Shown here piece by piece: positions 43,535 to 59,139 of a stretch of 64,000 nt of DNA. The notes below the pieces were generated by a model. The model ran no database searches and was not told where the DNA came from. It saw nothing but the letters and a program-made list of their open reading frames with translations. The stretch is from Gloeophyllum trabeum ATCC 11539 (Eukaryota; Basidiomycota; Agaricomycetes; Gloeophyllales; Gloeophyllaceae), in the NCBI RefSeq assembly GCF_000344685.1, contig NW_006920418.1, positions 1,295,714 to 1,359,713 on the forward strand, written 5' to 3'. The position numbers were made by a program, and so were the translations under genes. Position 1 is the first letter of the stretch. The number at the start of each line of letters is the position of its first letter.

Positions 43535-46500
43535 CTAGAACCCAGCCACTCTTGTTCCTCCACTCCGTCGCACAAGATTCCTTTTCTTCGGCCGGACATT
43601 TGCAGGCACGTCATCCGTAGCCTCGTCGGACGTATGATTCTGATTGTCGACCCCACCCAGTAAGCTCATTAGTCTCCTCTGCTCCGCTCTCTGCGCCGGA
43701 TCCTCATAGGTAACGCGGATACTCTCGTCTGAAGGGCGAGTATTCTCTTCAGAGAGTACTGTCTCATCGAAGGGTCGCGCCAGCGCAAGATTGAAAGCAG
43801 GGTCCGAGGGTGCAGGTGAGGCAACCCGGGGAAATGGAAGTTCTCCCGAGTTTTGGCGAGACTGTGGCCGCTGAAAACACGACTTAGTATGACGTTGAAG
43901 TATATAAGAATAGAGAATACCTTCGACCGTGATGGGGGCCTAACTCTCTTTCCATGCCTTACGATACCGCCTGCGAGAGTCTCTTCCTCCTCCGAAGGGC
44001 GCTTGCCCAGAAGAGAGGTCAGTCGTTCCTGCAGCGCCCTGGTCGCTTCGGCTGTGGGCGAGGGTTTAACTGGGGAAATGGGCATGCTACTGCTCCGGGG
44101 ATTTTTGAGCGGCGACGGTGTATTGGAGGAAGGAATAGTTTGTCCCTTCGCTGCATCCTCCGCTTGGTCATCGTTGCGATCGGGGACCTCCATCAGCTGG
44201 TCTTCACTGCAGTGAGGTGTCACAGGAGCATGCTCGTGCACAGATTGCTGTCGATGGTCCGACTTGACAGGATGCCCTTGCAACATGGCTGGCTCGCCGA
44301 ATGTGTCTCCTGCTCCTTCGACGTGGAAGACATCGGGAGGATTCACATCTACAGCCATTGATTCTTCATGAAGCCGACCTATCACATCATCCGTAGCCAC
44401 GCGTCTGGGCACTGACTGGCTGTTGGAAGAAGTTGAAGACGCGCCTAAGGCGGGATTGTTAATAACCAACACCAGTACCAGTGAAACAAGACGGCTTACT
44501 GTTTGTGATATCGGTGATCCTAAGGTCAGGAGCATATTCGACTTCCTTGGCTTTACCCTTCCCTTTGACATCTAGAACATGCACTATTGCTTGGTTCTCG
44601 CTTCGGCCAGTAAGCTCGGAGACAGGAACCTCGAAAATGATCCCGCTTCGGCCGATACGCTCTAACCATTCCATTCCAACAACCGGTATGCCCCATTCTA
44701 GGGCCTTTTCATACTTAGGTCCGATAGCGGACGGACACAGTAGGTGAGTAGAACGCCGCGAAAAATTCAAAGCTAAATTGATGCCTGTAGCAGTGGTGCG
44801 TCAGTAGACCATCTTATTACTGCAGGGTATTCCAATACCAAGTGCGCGCACGAGTCTCCGCACCCAACAAGCGTCTGACTCCTCCAGTCCTGAAAAACTT
44901 AAATTTATCTGGTCCGCGCCTATAATCCGTGAGTTCAGCAACAGCGGATAGTAAGGACGGTAACTGACATACCAACTACGGGAATGTCGATCTTAAGAGG
45001 CGTAAATACCACTTTCTCGTCTGGCGCACAAACACGTTCTTCGTATATGCAACGTTCCAGCCAGCACTCGGTCCTATACTTAGCCCTCTCAACAGTGTCG
45101 GTTTCCTGCTTATAGAAATTGCTGCCACTGTGATGTGTTATCAAATGACATCTCACCGGCGTTGCAGCAAGAATAAGGGCGAACCTGATTAATCTAACAA
45201 TGATGAAATCGGCCTCGTCTTCGTCCTCGGCGCTCAGCACACGACCGCCGTAATCCTCAACTGCGCTGCGTACGTTCGGTGCGCGGGCTTCACCCAGCAG
45301 CTTGAACTTGGCGCCGGTAAACATATGTTTGCCTCCAGCATTGGCCGTTGATACGGCGGGACTGTGCTCAGTCGCATCTCTGTCTCCGCCTGTTTCTGAC
45401 ACAGGGTTCACTCGCTGTAAAGGGGTAGGTTGCCCTTGTAAAAACGACGAGTGAGGTCGAAGTGCCGAGGAGGGAATACGCTTGAATAATCTGCTGGCTG
45501 CATTGGCCCCACTGGGGCCTGCTCCAGCAGTCTGCAAATGCGCGAAGGATTCGGATCGCCTAAAACCGGAGAGAATACTCTTGCCAGTCTTGGCCGCGGA
45601 CTTATGCGGTAAATGATTTTCTTCTCGCAAGGGCATTTGGTTTTCTAGCACGTTGACCGCATCGGCACGAGATTGGGACTTGGAGGGACTTCGGAGAAGT
45701 TTTCCTTCCACGATCTGAAATCCTCTAGGCTTCAACAGGCTCTGCCATATTTGTAAAGTATCAGAATGAACTCGTTTAACTTGCGCCATCTCCTCTTCCT
45801 CTTCATCGTCTTGGCAGATATTAGGCGCGTTTGTCTTAGAATTGGATTTTTGTAGTGGGGCTTCATGAGTTTCGGACATCGGTTCAGAGCTTGGGGGAGG
45901 CGATGATGCTGCGAGACCTGCCAATCAGACAGTAGTTCCAGAGAGAAACGCATTACCCATCACTTACGCTCTGGCGAGGATTTGCGTTTCTCTGGCCTGG
46001 GATGAGTGACCCGGTAGGGCTCTTCGTCAAATTGGCCTGCAAACGTGAGCTCAGGCGTTTCCGCAGAGCCAGCGGACTGGGTTGGCGCACCACCAAATTC
46101 CAAGGAGTCCCAGAACCACTCTTCCCAAACGATCTTTATATTTGCTCCCTCTTTACTGTTGAACTTTTCAGCGTAACGCATCTTATCGGTGATGTCGTCT
46201 CCAGCACAGAGGAGATGTGTCACTTTGGTGATCCGGGTCAGGTCCTTCACGTAGGATCCTACGAGAGTTCAGTAATTTATTATGCGATGCTATCTGCTCC
46301 TTACCTCCTTCTTTCTTGACGAGTTTCTGCAGCTGTGCCCTGTGTCCCACATCGTCGATGCCAGAGAGTGTTATTGTGACATTAGTGAAAATCGGCATCC
46401 GATGGGTCCTCATGCTCTGTATGTGAATAAGTACATATGGTGTCATAAGCTCGAGAACCAGAAACGCGGGGGCCATTTGAGGACGGAAGTTCCGTGGTAT

Positions 46501-47046
46501 ACCACTCCAGAAGTCACATATGAAGATCAAGTAGACTCACCTCCTCCACATCCACGTCGTCTCCATGAAGCCATATGTCATAGCTATCCAATATCCACTC
46601 GGGCTTCATGATCGGAATCTTGCGTTGGACGGCGCAATGATACTTTGCACCCTGGGGTGTCGCGGCAACGAGATGAGTGACCCGGTCAGTAAAGTCCTGA
46701 GTAGACATGGCGCCTAGTTCCAGGGCTTTCTTGAAGAGAGCTGTCTGAAGACTATTGTCAGACCGCAGGAGATGCAGATAACCGCGACTAACCTTGTCCG
46801 GTACACCGGTAGCACATATAACGAGTCCTCTAAATGGCCTAAAAACCATGTCCACGAACTGTGTGTTCTCTTCGGCATCATCATCCTGCATGAAGGAGTC
46901 ATCGTCTGGGATGTTGACTTTGCTCCGAGTTTCTTGAGCTGGTCTGAGTTTGACGCCAGGAACCTGGACCAGAGGTGAGTTCAGGATACTATGTACCATC
47001 CAGCGCGGCGTACCTTGTGAGACTTGTTTCCCCGCCTTGATGCCAT
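43535..47046 (-). CDS. DPB11: Four-BRCT replication initiation/checkpoint protein (Dpb11/Rad4/TopBP1)
   Basis: A multi-exon gene starts with MASRRGNKSHK at 47046-47014. BRCT1 has FRGLVICATGVP and ends KIPIMKPEWILDSYDIWL. BRCT2 starts IFTNVTITLSGID and ends IKIVWEEWFWDSL. After a Ser-rich spacer comes BRCT3 (MFTGAKFKLLGEA, YGGRVLS). BRCT4 contains RRSTHLLCPS and PVVGMEWLERIGRSG. Two BRCT pairs are the layout of Dpb11/Rad4, which binds CDK-phosphorylated Sld2 and Sld3 at origins and activates the Mec1 checkpoint kinase. The tail is disordered and basic (GKRPSEEE, KRVRPPSRSK, KKRNLVRRSGGTR). The frame that runs to 43669 is wrong: an intron with donor GTATTC after RPPSRSK shifts to the frame that stops at 43535. 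Confidence 0.88.
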
Positions 47047-47253
47047 GTCGTCAGGTGTCCTGGGTGCGGTGTCGCGACTGAAGTGTATACAAGCGAGGGA
47101 GTCGTGGCTCGCGACTCCGAGGTATGTGTCACGTGGTTTATGAAGGGCAGGCCTTGTCGCGTCTGTTACGCCGTGACCAGCTTCAAGTTGTCGCTTCAAC
47201 GCCTGTCTCTCTATCGGCTCTCTACCACGCTATGAAATGGTAGTCTTGCCGTC
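47047..47253. promoter_or_regulatory. Shared promoter of DPB11 and ARV1
   Basis: Only 207 bases separate the two divergent start codons, so both promoters and 5' leaders must lie here. There is no clear TATA box. Two TCGCGA-like palindromic cores are visible near 47084 and 47113, of unknown meaning. Confidence 0.5.
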
Positions 47254-48657
47254 ATGCCCGTATGCACAACCTGCACGCATCCAGTGGCGTATTTGTACAC
47301 TGTCTATGAATCTGCCTATAATTTCAGACTGGAGCAATGTGTTCGTACGCATCCTTACAAGCTGGGCTACGCTGATTAGGGGCCCAGCCGGCTTGCCATG
47401 CCTTCGCTGATCCTTATGTTGAACACGACGAACTGACCCTGATACTTGACCTCATATTGCTTAAGAGAGATGTCTTCCGACATCTCCTGTTCAACCGAGG
47501 TACTGGGGCTAGGAAAGCCAAGAAGAGGCGCGAGGGAAATGTAGACGCGATGACTGCAGCAATCGATCCCGAGGTGGCCAAAGGACGAGATGCTGCTGCA
47601 GAGAATGATCTCTTAGATGCCACATTGCATGACTCGCAGCATGAGCTGGTGAGATAGTTATTTCTCCTGCAGCCCGGGTGCGGACTCTTGAGTACCGACG
47701 CAGGCCAGACAAATGCTCATATATAAGCTTGGGGGCGCTCTCTTACTCGTCGACGCAAGTACGTGCATTACATACTTCGGTTTATTGACGTTATGACATC
47801 GCGTCCGTAGTCATTCGCTGGGCTCATCTGCGTCAGTCATAGCGTATTGCTTTTGCGTTCATCTTCATCAATTCTTTGCGCATACAGACCCGGAGAAAGC
47901 TCTGGCTTCCGCTGATCTGGGTTCGTGGTCTCGAGAGTCATGCATATCATTCTGTAGGATATTCGTAGGCTGCCTCATAGGTATGGTATCTGAAGTTCTA
48001 TGTGGAACTTACTGACCCGCGTCGCAGAAACACTGGCTTTCCATCTGGGAATCCTGGCAGCTTGCTTGGTCTGTTTGAAATGTGTCGACGGATGGCGCGC
48101 CCTAAGGCGTTCAGGTGCTACAGCATCCGGGATACGCCAGCAATTTCGGTGCGTCCGTCGGAAGTCTTGGATGTCCTTCCTTGACGACTATTCCTTGCAG
48201 ACTATCGCACGTTCCCCTGACCCTACTCTATTCTTCTCTTACCAAGCTTTTCTTGCTCCTGCTACTGTCGGTCTGGCGCCCTGTCGCAGGCGATAGTAAC
48301 TCGATCGATTGCTCTGAAGCCCATACAAGCCCTGGGTACTGTTCTTCGGATCAGCCGGTTATCACCGCTGCGTTACAGATCTTCGACGAAGACAAGCTTG
48401 ATCGCGACTGGGTGATCAGAAATGTACTAGGGGGTATGGCGGCTGGTTTTGGTTTGCGGGGTGAGACTCGATTCTAGTCTTCCAGTCTCGCTTTCGGCTG
48501 ACAAACTTCAGTGGTGCTCGATTGTCATCCTTTTTTCACGACGCTAATAATTCTCTTCGGGTGGCTGGTGAAGAATACTGTCGCCTCCTTTGTAAGCAAA
48601 TGGGTTGGTGGTGACGATGTGACTGGGGATGCCTGGCTTGCGTATAGCATTCCGTAG
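47254..48657 (+). CDS. ARV1: ER lipid homeostasis protein Arv1
   Basis: Eight exons (47254-47340, 47388-47648, 47704-47758, 47811-47831, 47888-47980, 48028-48148, 48201-48460, 48512-48657) give 347 residues. The N-terminal Arv homology domain has the zinc-binding pairs: VCTTC near the start, and QCPAC after splicing, followed by FADPYVEHDELTLILDLILL and KRDVFRHLLFNR, which are hallmark Arv1 sequences. Later parts are membrane helices: MLIYKLGGALLLVDA, ETLAFHLGILAACLVCL, LTLLYSSLTKLFLLLLLSVW, FTTLIILFGWLV. Arv1 acts in sterol and sphingolipid distribution and GPI-anchor synthesis in the ER. An acidic/basic insertion of about 50 residues follows LLFNR. Exon 4 has only 21 bases. Codon phases agree at all seven junctions. 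Confidence 0.9.
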
Positions 48658-48825
48658 GCCCAACCTTACTCGATGTCTGCAATAGTGGTGAGTTCAGCTT
48701 GCCGTGTTGTGCTCTGTTATTATGATGCGCTATGTTAATCTAGTATACAGTGCAGTGTACATTCCGGGTCCTTGCTTGATGGAACTGAGCCTGAACGTGT
48801 CCGCCGCGACTTCTTGGTCTATCGT

Positions 48826-49950
48826 CTAGTCGAAGAGGGTGCCTCCGTCTACTGTGATGGTTTGTCCTACAACAGATACAATCAACACTGCTGAATTGGA
48901 ACTGAGCCGCGGCGGACATACCTGTCACGAATGTGGAGTCGGGCCCTGCCAGGAACGATACTATACTTGCCACATCGGTGGGCTGACCTAGCCTTCCTAG
49001 GGGGACGCCAACAGCTCGCTGCGAGGTTGGCGACGTCAATCCGTACAAATCGACCGTCGTAGCGGGATGCCTACCTTTTGCAGCCACCTACCCCTCGCTT
49101 CTTTCTCCGTTTCCGTGAAAACTCTATCGATATCTTCCACTAGAAAGGATCTCTCATTAACCCTAAGGTATTGCTGATGAGTTCGTGCCACTTACACAAA
49201 TCCGTTTGGATAGCCCCCGGCGCATAACAGTTCACGTTGATTCCAAACGGCGCAAGCTCAAGCGCCGCGGTCTGGGACAAACCGCGAACAGCAAACTTCG
49301 AGGCGCAGTATGCTCCGGAGTCCGGATCACCTCTCTTGCCTGCTATCGAGCAAGCGCCTATGATACGGCCCCCACGCCCTTGCTTCTTCATGACCTCCGC
49401 GGCGTGTTTGTAGCAGAGCATAACCCCCCTGCAGTTGATGGCAAACGTCTTGTCCCACATCTCCACAGTAGCTGGCTCACGGATAAATTGCTTCAGCCAG
49501 CCTTATTATCATCCCGGCAGTGTATACTCACTGTCGTGTAGCGGGGCAATGATTGCGATTCCCGCGTTAGCGACCATGACGTCGAGGCCGCCGAGGTCCT
49601 TCACAGTATTATCGAACATCTGCTTCACATCACGTTCTTTCGAGACGTCGGCCAGTACTTTGGTGGTCTTCCGGCCGCTGAGTCCATGAATCTCTTTGGC
49701 GACACCGTCGAGTTTCTCTTCATTCATGGGAATATCGTTCAATGCGATGTGGAAGCCATCTGAGGCTAGGCGAGTAGCGATGGCCTTCCCAATCCCTGTT
49801 TGAAGTTCTTGATCAGCCACTCTTGCTCCGTATACAGACTGCCTAATCACGCACCTTGTCCGGCACCTGTCACAAGGGCCACACCGTTCGCTCGTCGTGA
49901 GCTGTTTGCGGCAGCAGTGGCGAGCGTACGGCGGAAAGTTTGCGAGAGCA
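48826..49950 (-). CDS. Acetoin/diacetyl reductase-type SDR
   Basis: A multi-exon gene of roughly 290 residues. Cofactor motif TGAGQGIGKAIA is formed across the first intron; NAGIA follows, then the catalytic Ser in GACSIAGKRG, YCASKFAVRG with Tyr and Lys, and PGAIQTDLCKW. The C-terminus is QTITVDGGTLFD, typical for acetoin (diacetyl) reductases and related NAD-dependent enzymes. The N-terminal 22 residues (MLSQTFRRTLATAAANSSRRAN) are rich in Arg, Ser, Thr and Ala with no acidic residue and could be a mitochondrial presequence; most relatives begin close to the cofactor motif. It is convergent with ARV1. The exact substrate is not certain. Confidence 0.85.
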
Positions 49951-51369
49951 TCTTGGGCGTCGAACTGGGATAGGGTAAGTTGTTGAATGGAAGTCGGACA
50001 CTTTGACCACCGCAGCTTTTATGTGTCCAAGGCATGGGGGCATCAGTGTACCCCCTTCTTGGGGTGACGTTGAGCCGCCAAGTGCGGCAACGATAGTGCA
50101 CTCCAAGGACGTACGTGACATCATGTTCTCCACGAAGTCAACATAATGAAACCGCCGGTTATCGCAAAATTTGTTAGCTTGTATTCTACCCCGTATGGGG
50201 AGACGACAGGCGGCGGGGACGCCCGATCAGATCTGACCTCGTTGTGCGGTGCCGGCGGTACGCCATCGCCATACAAGCCAAAAGTGAAATGACGATTTAA
50301 CCAACGGTCGGATCTTGTATGTATCTCAGCGTGAGCCACACTCAGGCACCCTAGGAAACGTCGTCCACTGCGCAAGCGTCATCCTGGAGATGGTATGTCG
50401 CGGCAGGACGTCAAGGACAACTCAGCCATATTGGAAGTTTTGGAGAAAGGTAGTGCTTCTACATCGATATCACCAACCATAAACGAGAAGTTACACCTTC
50501 TCGTCTTCCCCCGCCGGGTATGTTTCAGGGGTGCCAGTGCGCGCAGCCAAGCGTACCTCATTTGTTGCGTCATCTCCAACATCGACCCGCCGCCGCCATA
50601 ACCTTGTGCAGCCACTCTTTAGACTCCTCAATATTGTGCAGTGAACTCAATTGCGATCGGCTCTAGTAGATAGGTCGTACAACAAGAGGCAGAAGAAAGA
50701 GGCATTTTATGCGTACGACACGCAAATCCCAAGTCTTTGGCTCCCGTGGTTATGGTCAGATGGTGAGTAGGAGCGCTTGGTCAACGACAACCGGGACCAC
50801 GAGTTCCGAATGAGAAATCCTGGTTGTCGACGGACAACTGGACTGGAACACGCTTCTTCCCAGCGAAGAGAGTGCAGACTGACCTTCAGTGTGAATCATA
50901 CCCCCTGCGAGCATAGCCGGAGGACTCAGTACTCAACGGTGAGGATGTCTTGGTTCTTTCTCATGCAATACTCCCGGGATTGACGCAAGGAGTAGAGTAA
51001 TGGTTGTAGAAATGGTCCTCCGCAGAGCGCGCCCACACAGAAAGAAAAAAAAACACCAAACATTAACCATGTCTGGTGAGATAAATATGCATTTATTGCA
51101 AAACACGATGAGCATGCGGCAGTGACGGATGTTGTAGAAGCACATTAAGGGATGATGACGATCAGAGAATATCGATACAATTAGCTTTTAGGCAATAATT
51201 CAGTCGACGCAGAGAAGCAAGTTGAAGTCGTTGTGGATAGAAATCTGGCCCATTGAGATTGTCGGCTGGAAGGGCGACGTCGCGGTCAATAACGGCGGAT
51301 TTCCCAACGCTAATGCCACTTACATCGGTATAGGATGCGCGAAGAATGCTGAAGACACCATTTGATAGT
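49951..51369. other. Gene-poor intergenic region
   Basis: There is no recognisable coding sequence. The left part is the promoter of the SDR gene. Short frames of 60-85 codons on both strands lack any family pattern. An A-rich run lies at about 51040-51060, and the right part is probably 3' sequence of the RING-like gene. Confidence 0.5.
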
Positions 51370-53196
51370 TTATACATACAATGCAATAACACCCCTCTCA
51401 GGATCCGCCGTCCACTTCCCGTCTATCAACAAAGTCGCATGGACTTTCCCACAGCCAGCGACCGGACATGTCCACTCGTACAAGCGTTCCACGACAGGCT
51501 GTCGAGCCTTTGCCTTCCCTTTGCCTCTACCACGCGCGGGTGCAGGCGCAGGTGGATTGCCGGTAGACTCCGTTCCCACAGCTCGCGACCGACGAGGAAG
51601 ACGTCGCATAGGTCTTGCTGGAGCAGCGTGAGCGCGGCGCGGAGCAGTGTTAGTGGGGACGGGGGCCTCAGGTCCAGGTGCCAGGGCATTATGACTCCTA
51701 AGTCGAGAGCGTATAGAGGTGCTACCGGCTCCTGCTTCAGGTCTGGCAGAATCCCCGACAGGCACAAAAGAGGCAGTGTTGTATGCAGCATCTTCTTGGA
51801 TTGCGCTACTCGAATCTGGAACGGGAGTGGCCTTCGCCTTACCCTTCCCTGTGTATTTCGTCGGCGGCGATGCCTCTGACGGAGCTGAGGCAGGTGCCTT
51901 GCCTTTGTCTTTTTCTGCCGTTTGCTCCGCTTCATCCTGTAGACGTTCCGGTCCAGGCTTCATTAACACTTCGATGCATTTACCATCCAGCATGTGGCCG
52001 CATCGTAAAGCCCAGATGCGTCTCTTCCGTTGTGCCTCCTCGCTTGTTTCGGAGCCACTGCCCATGATTAGGGGATCCAAGCAGCGAGCACACACCAGAA
52101 CACTGCTCGTCTCCTCCGCGGACAAGCTCCCACTTGTGCTAGGTCCAGGCGAGTCGTCTATGACAATGACTGACTTGGACGGAGGAGCGGGAGGATTGAA
52201 ATCGAACGAGAACCCTGGCTCAGGCTTCCCAGGATGGGTGTACTCCGGCTTGTAGTCGATCTCGGCTCGTCGTTCACGACGGTATGGGTGCGGGAAAGGG
52301 CCGTGTCCCCTTCCCCAGGGAAAATCGAAGGCTTCTTGGTCCTCATCATACCCCAAACCTCCCATGAAGTCCATCCAGTCGTGGAAACGGTCTTCTTCCA
52401 TGAGAGGACCGTCCTGATGACGCTGAGGATGAGGGGCAAAACCGCGAAACATGTCAGCGAAGAATCCTGTTGCCTGAGCCAGAGAGGGCAGATTCCAGGA
52501 CATCCGGTAGTTATTGCTCCGCGCTTCCATCGCCTGCTGTCTTCGTCGTAAGGTATCCTGCTGTCTTTGGGCGGCAATATTCTCTGCAACGGCATTCTGC
52601 CGATTAAGCGCGAGAAGGGCGCCACCAAAACCCATGACGGGATGGTGGTGGGATGGTGGGGCAGCAGCAGGCGGAGGTGACTGCACGCGCCGGATGGGGG
52701 CGCTGATATTAGCTTCAAAAGCTAAAGGCTGGGCACTGGGACGAACCGGGCCAGGCTCTCCAGGAAACGGCGGGGGTCTCATTCGCATTGGAGGCATATG
52801 CTCCCTGGCGAGATAAGGGGGAAGTGGCGGGACTGGCGGAACTGATCTGTCTACAGGGCGTGGTGCGGGTGAGAAGACGCGAGAGCGTTGTCCTTTGTAG
52901 AGAGAACGTAGTCTGAGAAGTTGGCTATGAAAGTACAAAGTCTGGGAAATATACGCACTGGCGATGCGGCGGGGAGACAGACGGCGTACTCGGGCTGCAG
53001 TAGCTTGCGCATCGTCGTTGTCGGCCACCCATTCTGCATAGTCTAGTCGTCTACGCTGGGCTGGCCTAGAGTTGCCGACGATTTGGACGTCGTCGCCGTC
53101 GAACTCGTCGACATCGATGACCTCTGGGGAAGTTCGCCTGCGTCGGTTGGATGTAGAAGGCCCCGGCACTGGTCCTTCGAGGACTGTCGTCGACAT
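51370..53196 (-). CDS. Large protein with a split RING-like zinc finger
   Basis: An open frame of 608 residues runs from the ATG at 53196; it stays open upstream to 53562, but that part overlaps the start of the divergent GFA gene and has no features. The N-terminus is Arg/Asp-rich (PEVIDVDEFDGDDVQIV). A Pro-rich region and an acidic/aromatic region (FHDWMDFMGGLGYDEDQE) follow. A short motif SVIVIDDSPGPSTS resembles a SUMO-interacting site (VIVIDD). After it come zinc ligands in RING order: CARCLDPL, then WALRCGHMLDGKCIE, then, some 180 residues later, WTCPVAGCGKVH near the C-terminus. A RING split by a disordered insertion plus a SUMO-interacting motif suggests a SUMO-directed ubiquitin ligase; this is inference. 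A possible in-frame intron lies near 52890-52955. Confidence 0.75.
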   Translation of the reverse strand: MSTTVLEGPVPGPSTSNRRRRTSPEVIDVDEFDGDDVQIVGNSRPAQRRRLDYAEWVADNDDAQATAARVRRLSPRRIASAYISQTLYFHSQLLRLRSLYKGQRSRVFSPAPRPVDRSVPPVPPLPPYLAREHMPPMRMRPPPFPGEPGPVRPSAQPLAFEANISAPIRRVQSPPPAAAPPSHHHPVMGFGGALLALNRQNAVAENIAAQRQQDTLRRRQQAMEARSNNYRMSWNLPSLAQATGFFADMFRGFAPHPQRHQDGPLMEEDRFHDWMDFMGGLGYDEDQEAFDFPWGRGHGPFPHPYRRERRAEIDYKPEYTHPGKPEPGFSFDFNPPAPPSKSVIVIDDSPGPSTSGSLSAEETSSVLVCARCLDPLIMGSGSETSEEAQRKRRIWALRCGHMLDGKCIEVLMKPGPERLQDEAEQTAEKDKGKAPASAPSEASPPTKYTGKGKAKATPVPDSSSAIQEDAAYNTASFVPVGDSARPEAGAGSTSIRSRLRSHNALAPGPEAPVPTNTAPRRAHAAPARPMRRLPRRSRAVGTESTGNPPAPAPARGRGKGKAKARQPVVERLYEWTCPVAGCGKVHATLLIDGKWTADPERGVIALYV

Positions 53197-53476
53197 TGTC
53201 GTGGAAAATGTGTAGAGGGGCCCGCGCTCGTCGTCCGTGGTGTCTTTGAGCGCACGCGGCAAAGCGGCGCATGACCTTTGAAGGCATACCGACGTTCCCA
53301 CGGTCATGCATGCCAAATAGGCAAATAGTGTCAAATAATAACCTCGTATTTCCCCGTGGTAGTCTCCCACGCCTACGCTTTTACGAACTTGACCGGCGGC
53401 AAGGATCGACTCCATTGAAGTTGACGTCACATGGACAGTCCTACAAAATGGCGCATACAAGGGCGCGTTCCGTACG

Positions 53477-54897
53477 ATGCTTTCATCTCGCTTTACCTCT
53501 GCAACCAGAAGAGCAGTACGAACTTGCCAAAGACCCTTTATTGCTTCGAGAAACGCGTCCAAGATGCCTCAGATCCATCCGAACGCTGAGGGCGAGTACA
53601 AGCCTGGCGAACACTCGGGTATCCCTCACCCTCCGCCTGCGGACGACCCCAGTCAGAAGACTGAATTGCAGAAGCCCTGGCCAGATACTGGTTGGAGGGG
53701 ACAGCCTACTATTCCCAGTCAGGAGGGCGGTGACGGCGAGAAGGATTTCATGAACAAGCCGCCGTACTTCTGGAAGTCAGAGGGGGATAAATTCGAGGCT
53801 CATTATACGAGGCAAGTCTAATATGTTAGTTATCAGCACTCATGAACAAACGAGTTGACGAATGCTGAGTAGTCAGTGCTGGTGCGGCAATGGTTCGTCG
53901 CTTGATACAGGTCGCTCGTCGATTCCTTTGCTGACATGTCTGTCACGCAGTTGTATTTGAATTCCATGGAAACCCACTAGACGCCAAACATTGTCACTGT
54001 CGGCAATGCCAGAGCCTTCACGGTGCGTCGGCCATTTACGTGCGACGCAGAACGGCTATTTCATCCTCCTTTAGGTGCGCCGTTCCAATGGGCGGTTATC
54101 TTCCCGAAGGTACGCGTAAGAATGTGATCTCTGGACATCCAATGACGTATATCTCGGTGACAGACTTCTGTTCGTCTGGTCAAGAATGAGAAGAACAGCT
54201 TGCATTTCTTCAGCACTGCACTGTACGTCATGTCAGCCACGTCTGATTGAGCACTCAACCTGACTGGCTCACCGTAGACGCACGGAGGGCCACTACGTTC
54301 CTTGTAAAGTCTGTAGTCACCGCCCCCGAACACCAACGCAACCCACTGACTCTTGATGGTATCAGGTGTCTTGTGACCAATGTCGTTCTCCCCTCTTCGA
54401 TGAAGGGCGTAATACCGTCCTCGCTTACCCGGGCAGTTTTAAGTTTAAGGATCGAAAGGTACCGCTGGACTTCCAGCCCAGCTGTCACATATTCTACAGC
54501 GAGAGGTAAGCTTGCAGTTTTGACAACGCTCATAGGTGGAGCCGTTGCTGACTGAGTTAATGTACAGAGTGATGGAGGTACCTGATGGAATGTGAGTAAA
54601 CGCTTGAAGTTTTGAGATACTGTGCTCACTATAATATTCCAGACCCAAATGGTCGGGCCATAAGGGCACAAGCGTAGGTTTTCCTCAAGTTGTATTGCAC
54701 AACATATCAATAGTAATCTGACTGTATCTAGGAACTGCTGCAAGAATTATCGGACCAGCCAGGGTAAGTCTCGAAAAGCATACCACTCATGTCAGATATA
54801 TTGACGATACGTTTGTAGCACGATGCCAAAGTACAAGGGCGTCAAGGGCGGCGACGAAAAGAGGAGTATTGATCTAGAGAATGCGAAGAAAGAGTGA
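53477..54897 (+). CDS. GFA/CENP-V-domain zinc protein
   Basis: Eleven exons (53477-53811, 53873-53892, 53951-54022, 54075-54109, 54164-54222, 54278-54308, 54366-54505, 54568-54591, 54643-54673, 54732-54763, 54819-54897) give 285 residues. The domain has the cysteine pairs of glutathione-dependent formaldehyde-activating (GFA, DUF636) proteins: QCWCGN, KHCHCRQCQSLHGAPFQW, and CKVSCDQCRSPLFDEGRNTVLAYP. Relatives bind zinc through these cysteines, and the reaction is unproven for most. The C-terminus (PKYKGVKGGDEKR) is basic. The N-terminus up to residue 30 is rich in Arg/Ser/Thr and could direct to mitochondria; an alternative ATG lies at 53564. The first intron has a GC donor (AG|GCAAGT), and the second exon has 20 bases and carries the first zinc ligands. 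Confidence 0.88.
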
Positions 54898-55186
54898 GGT
54901 ATGCGCATATCGTATTCTTGATACATACACGTAATAAAGACAATCATCACCATAGTGCTAAACTGTAAACACGACCTACCATGTACGATAATCGGTGTAG
55001 CGATAGACATACTTCAATTGGAAGTCTGGAATGAGCGTTGAGGATATGCATAATGATAGGTCAGAAAGCAAGGACTACTCTGAATCGATACACAAAGGAA
55101 GAAAACATGTGGGCTACAGTGCAATTATCAAAAGTAAAACCATAACATACGATATGTGAGAAGTGAGGGGTGAACTATCACTAGAA

Positions 55187-59139
<3,953 letters not shown>

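Noticed and set aside
43669..44571. DPB11 ending at 43669
   Set aside because: The frame after 43920 has no intron removed and turns into nonsense; splicing gives a coherent tail that stops at 43535.
53197..53562. N-terminal extension of the RING-like protein
   Set aside because: The added 122 residues overlap the coding start of the divergent GFA gene and show no feature.
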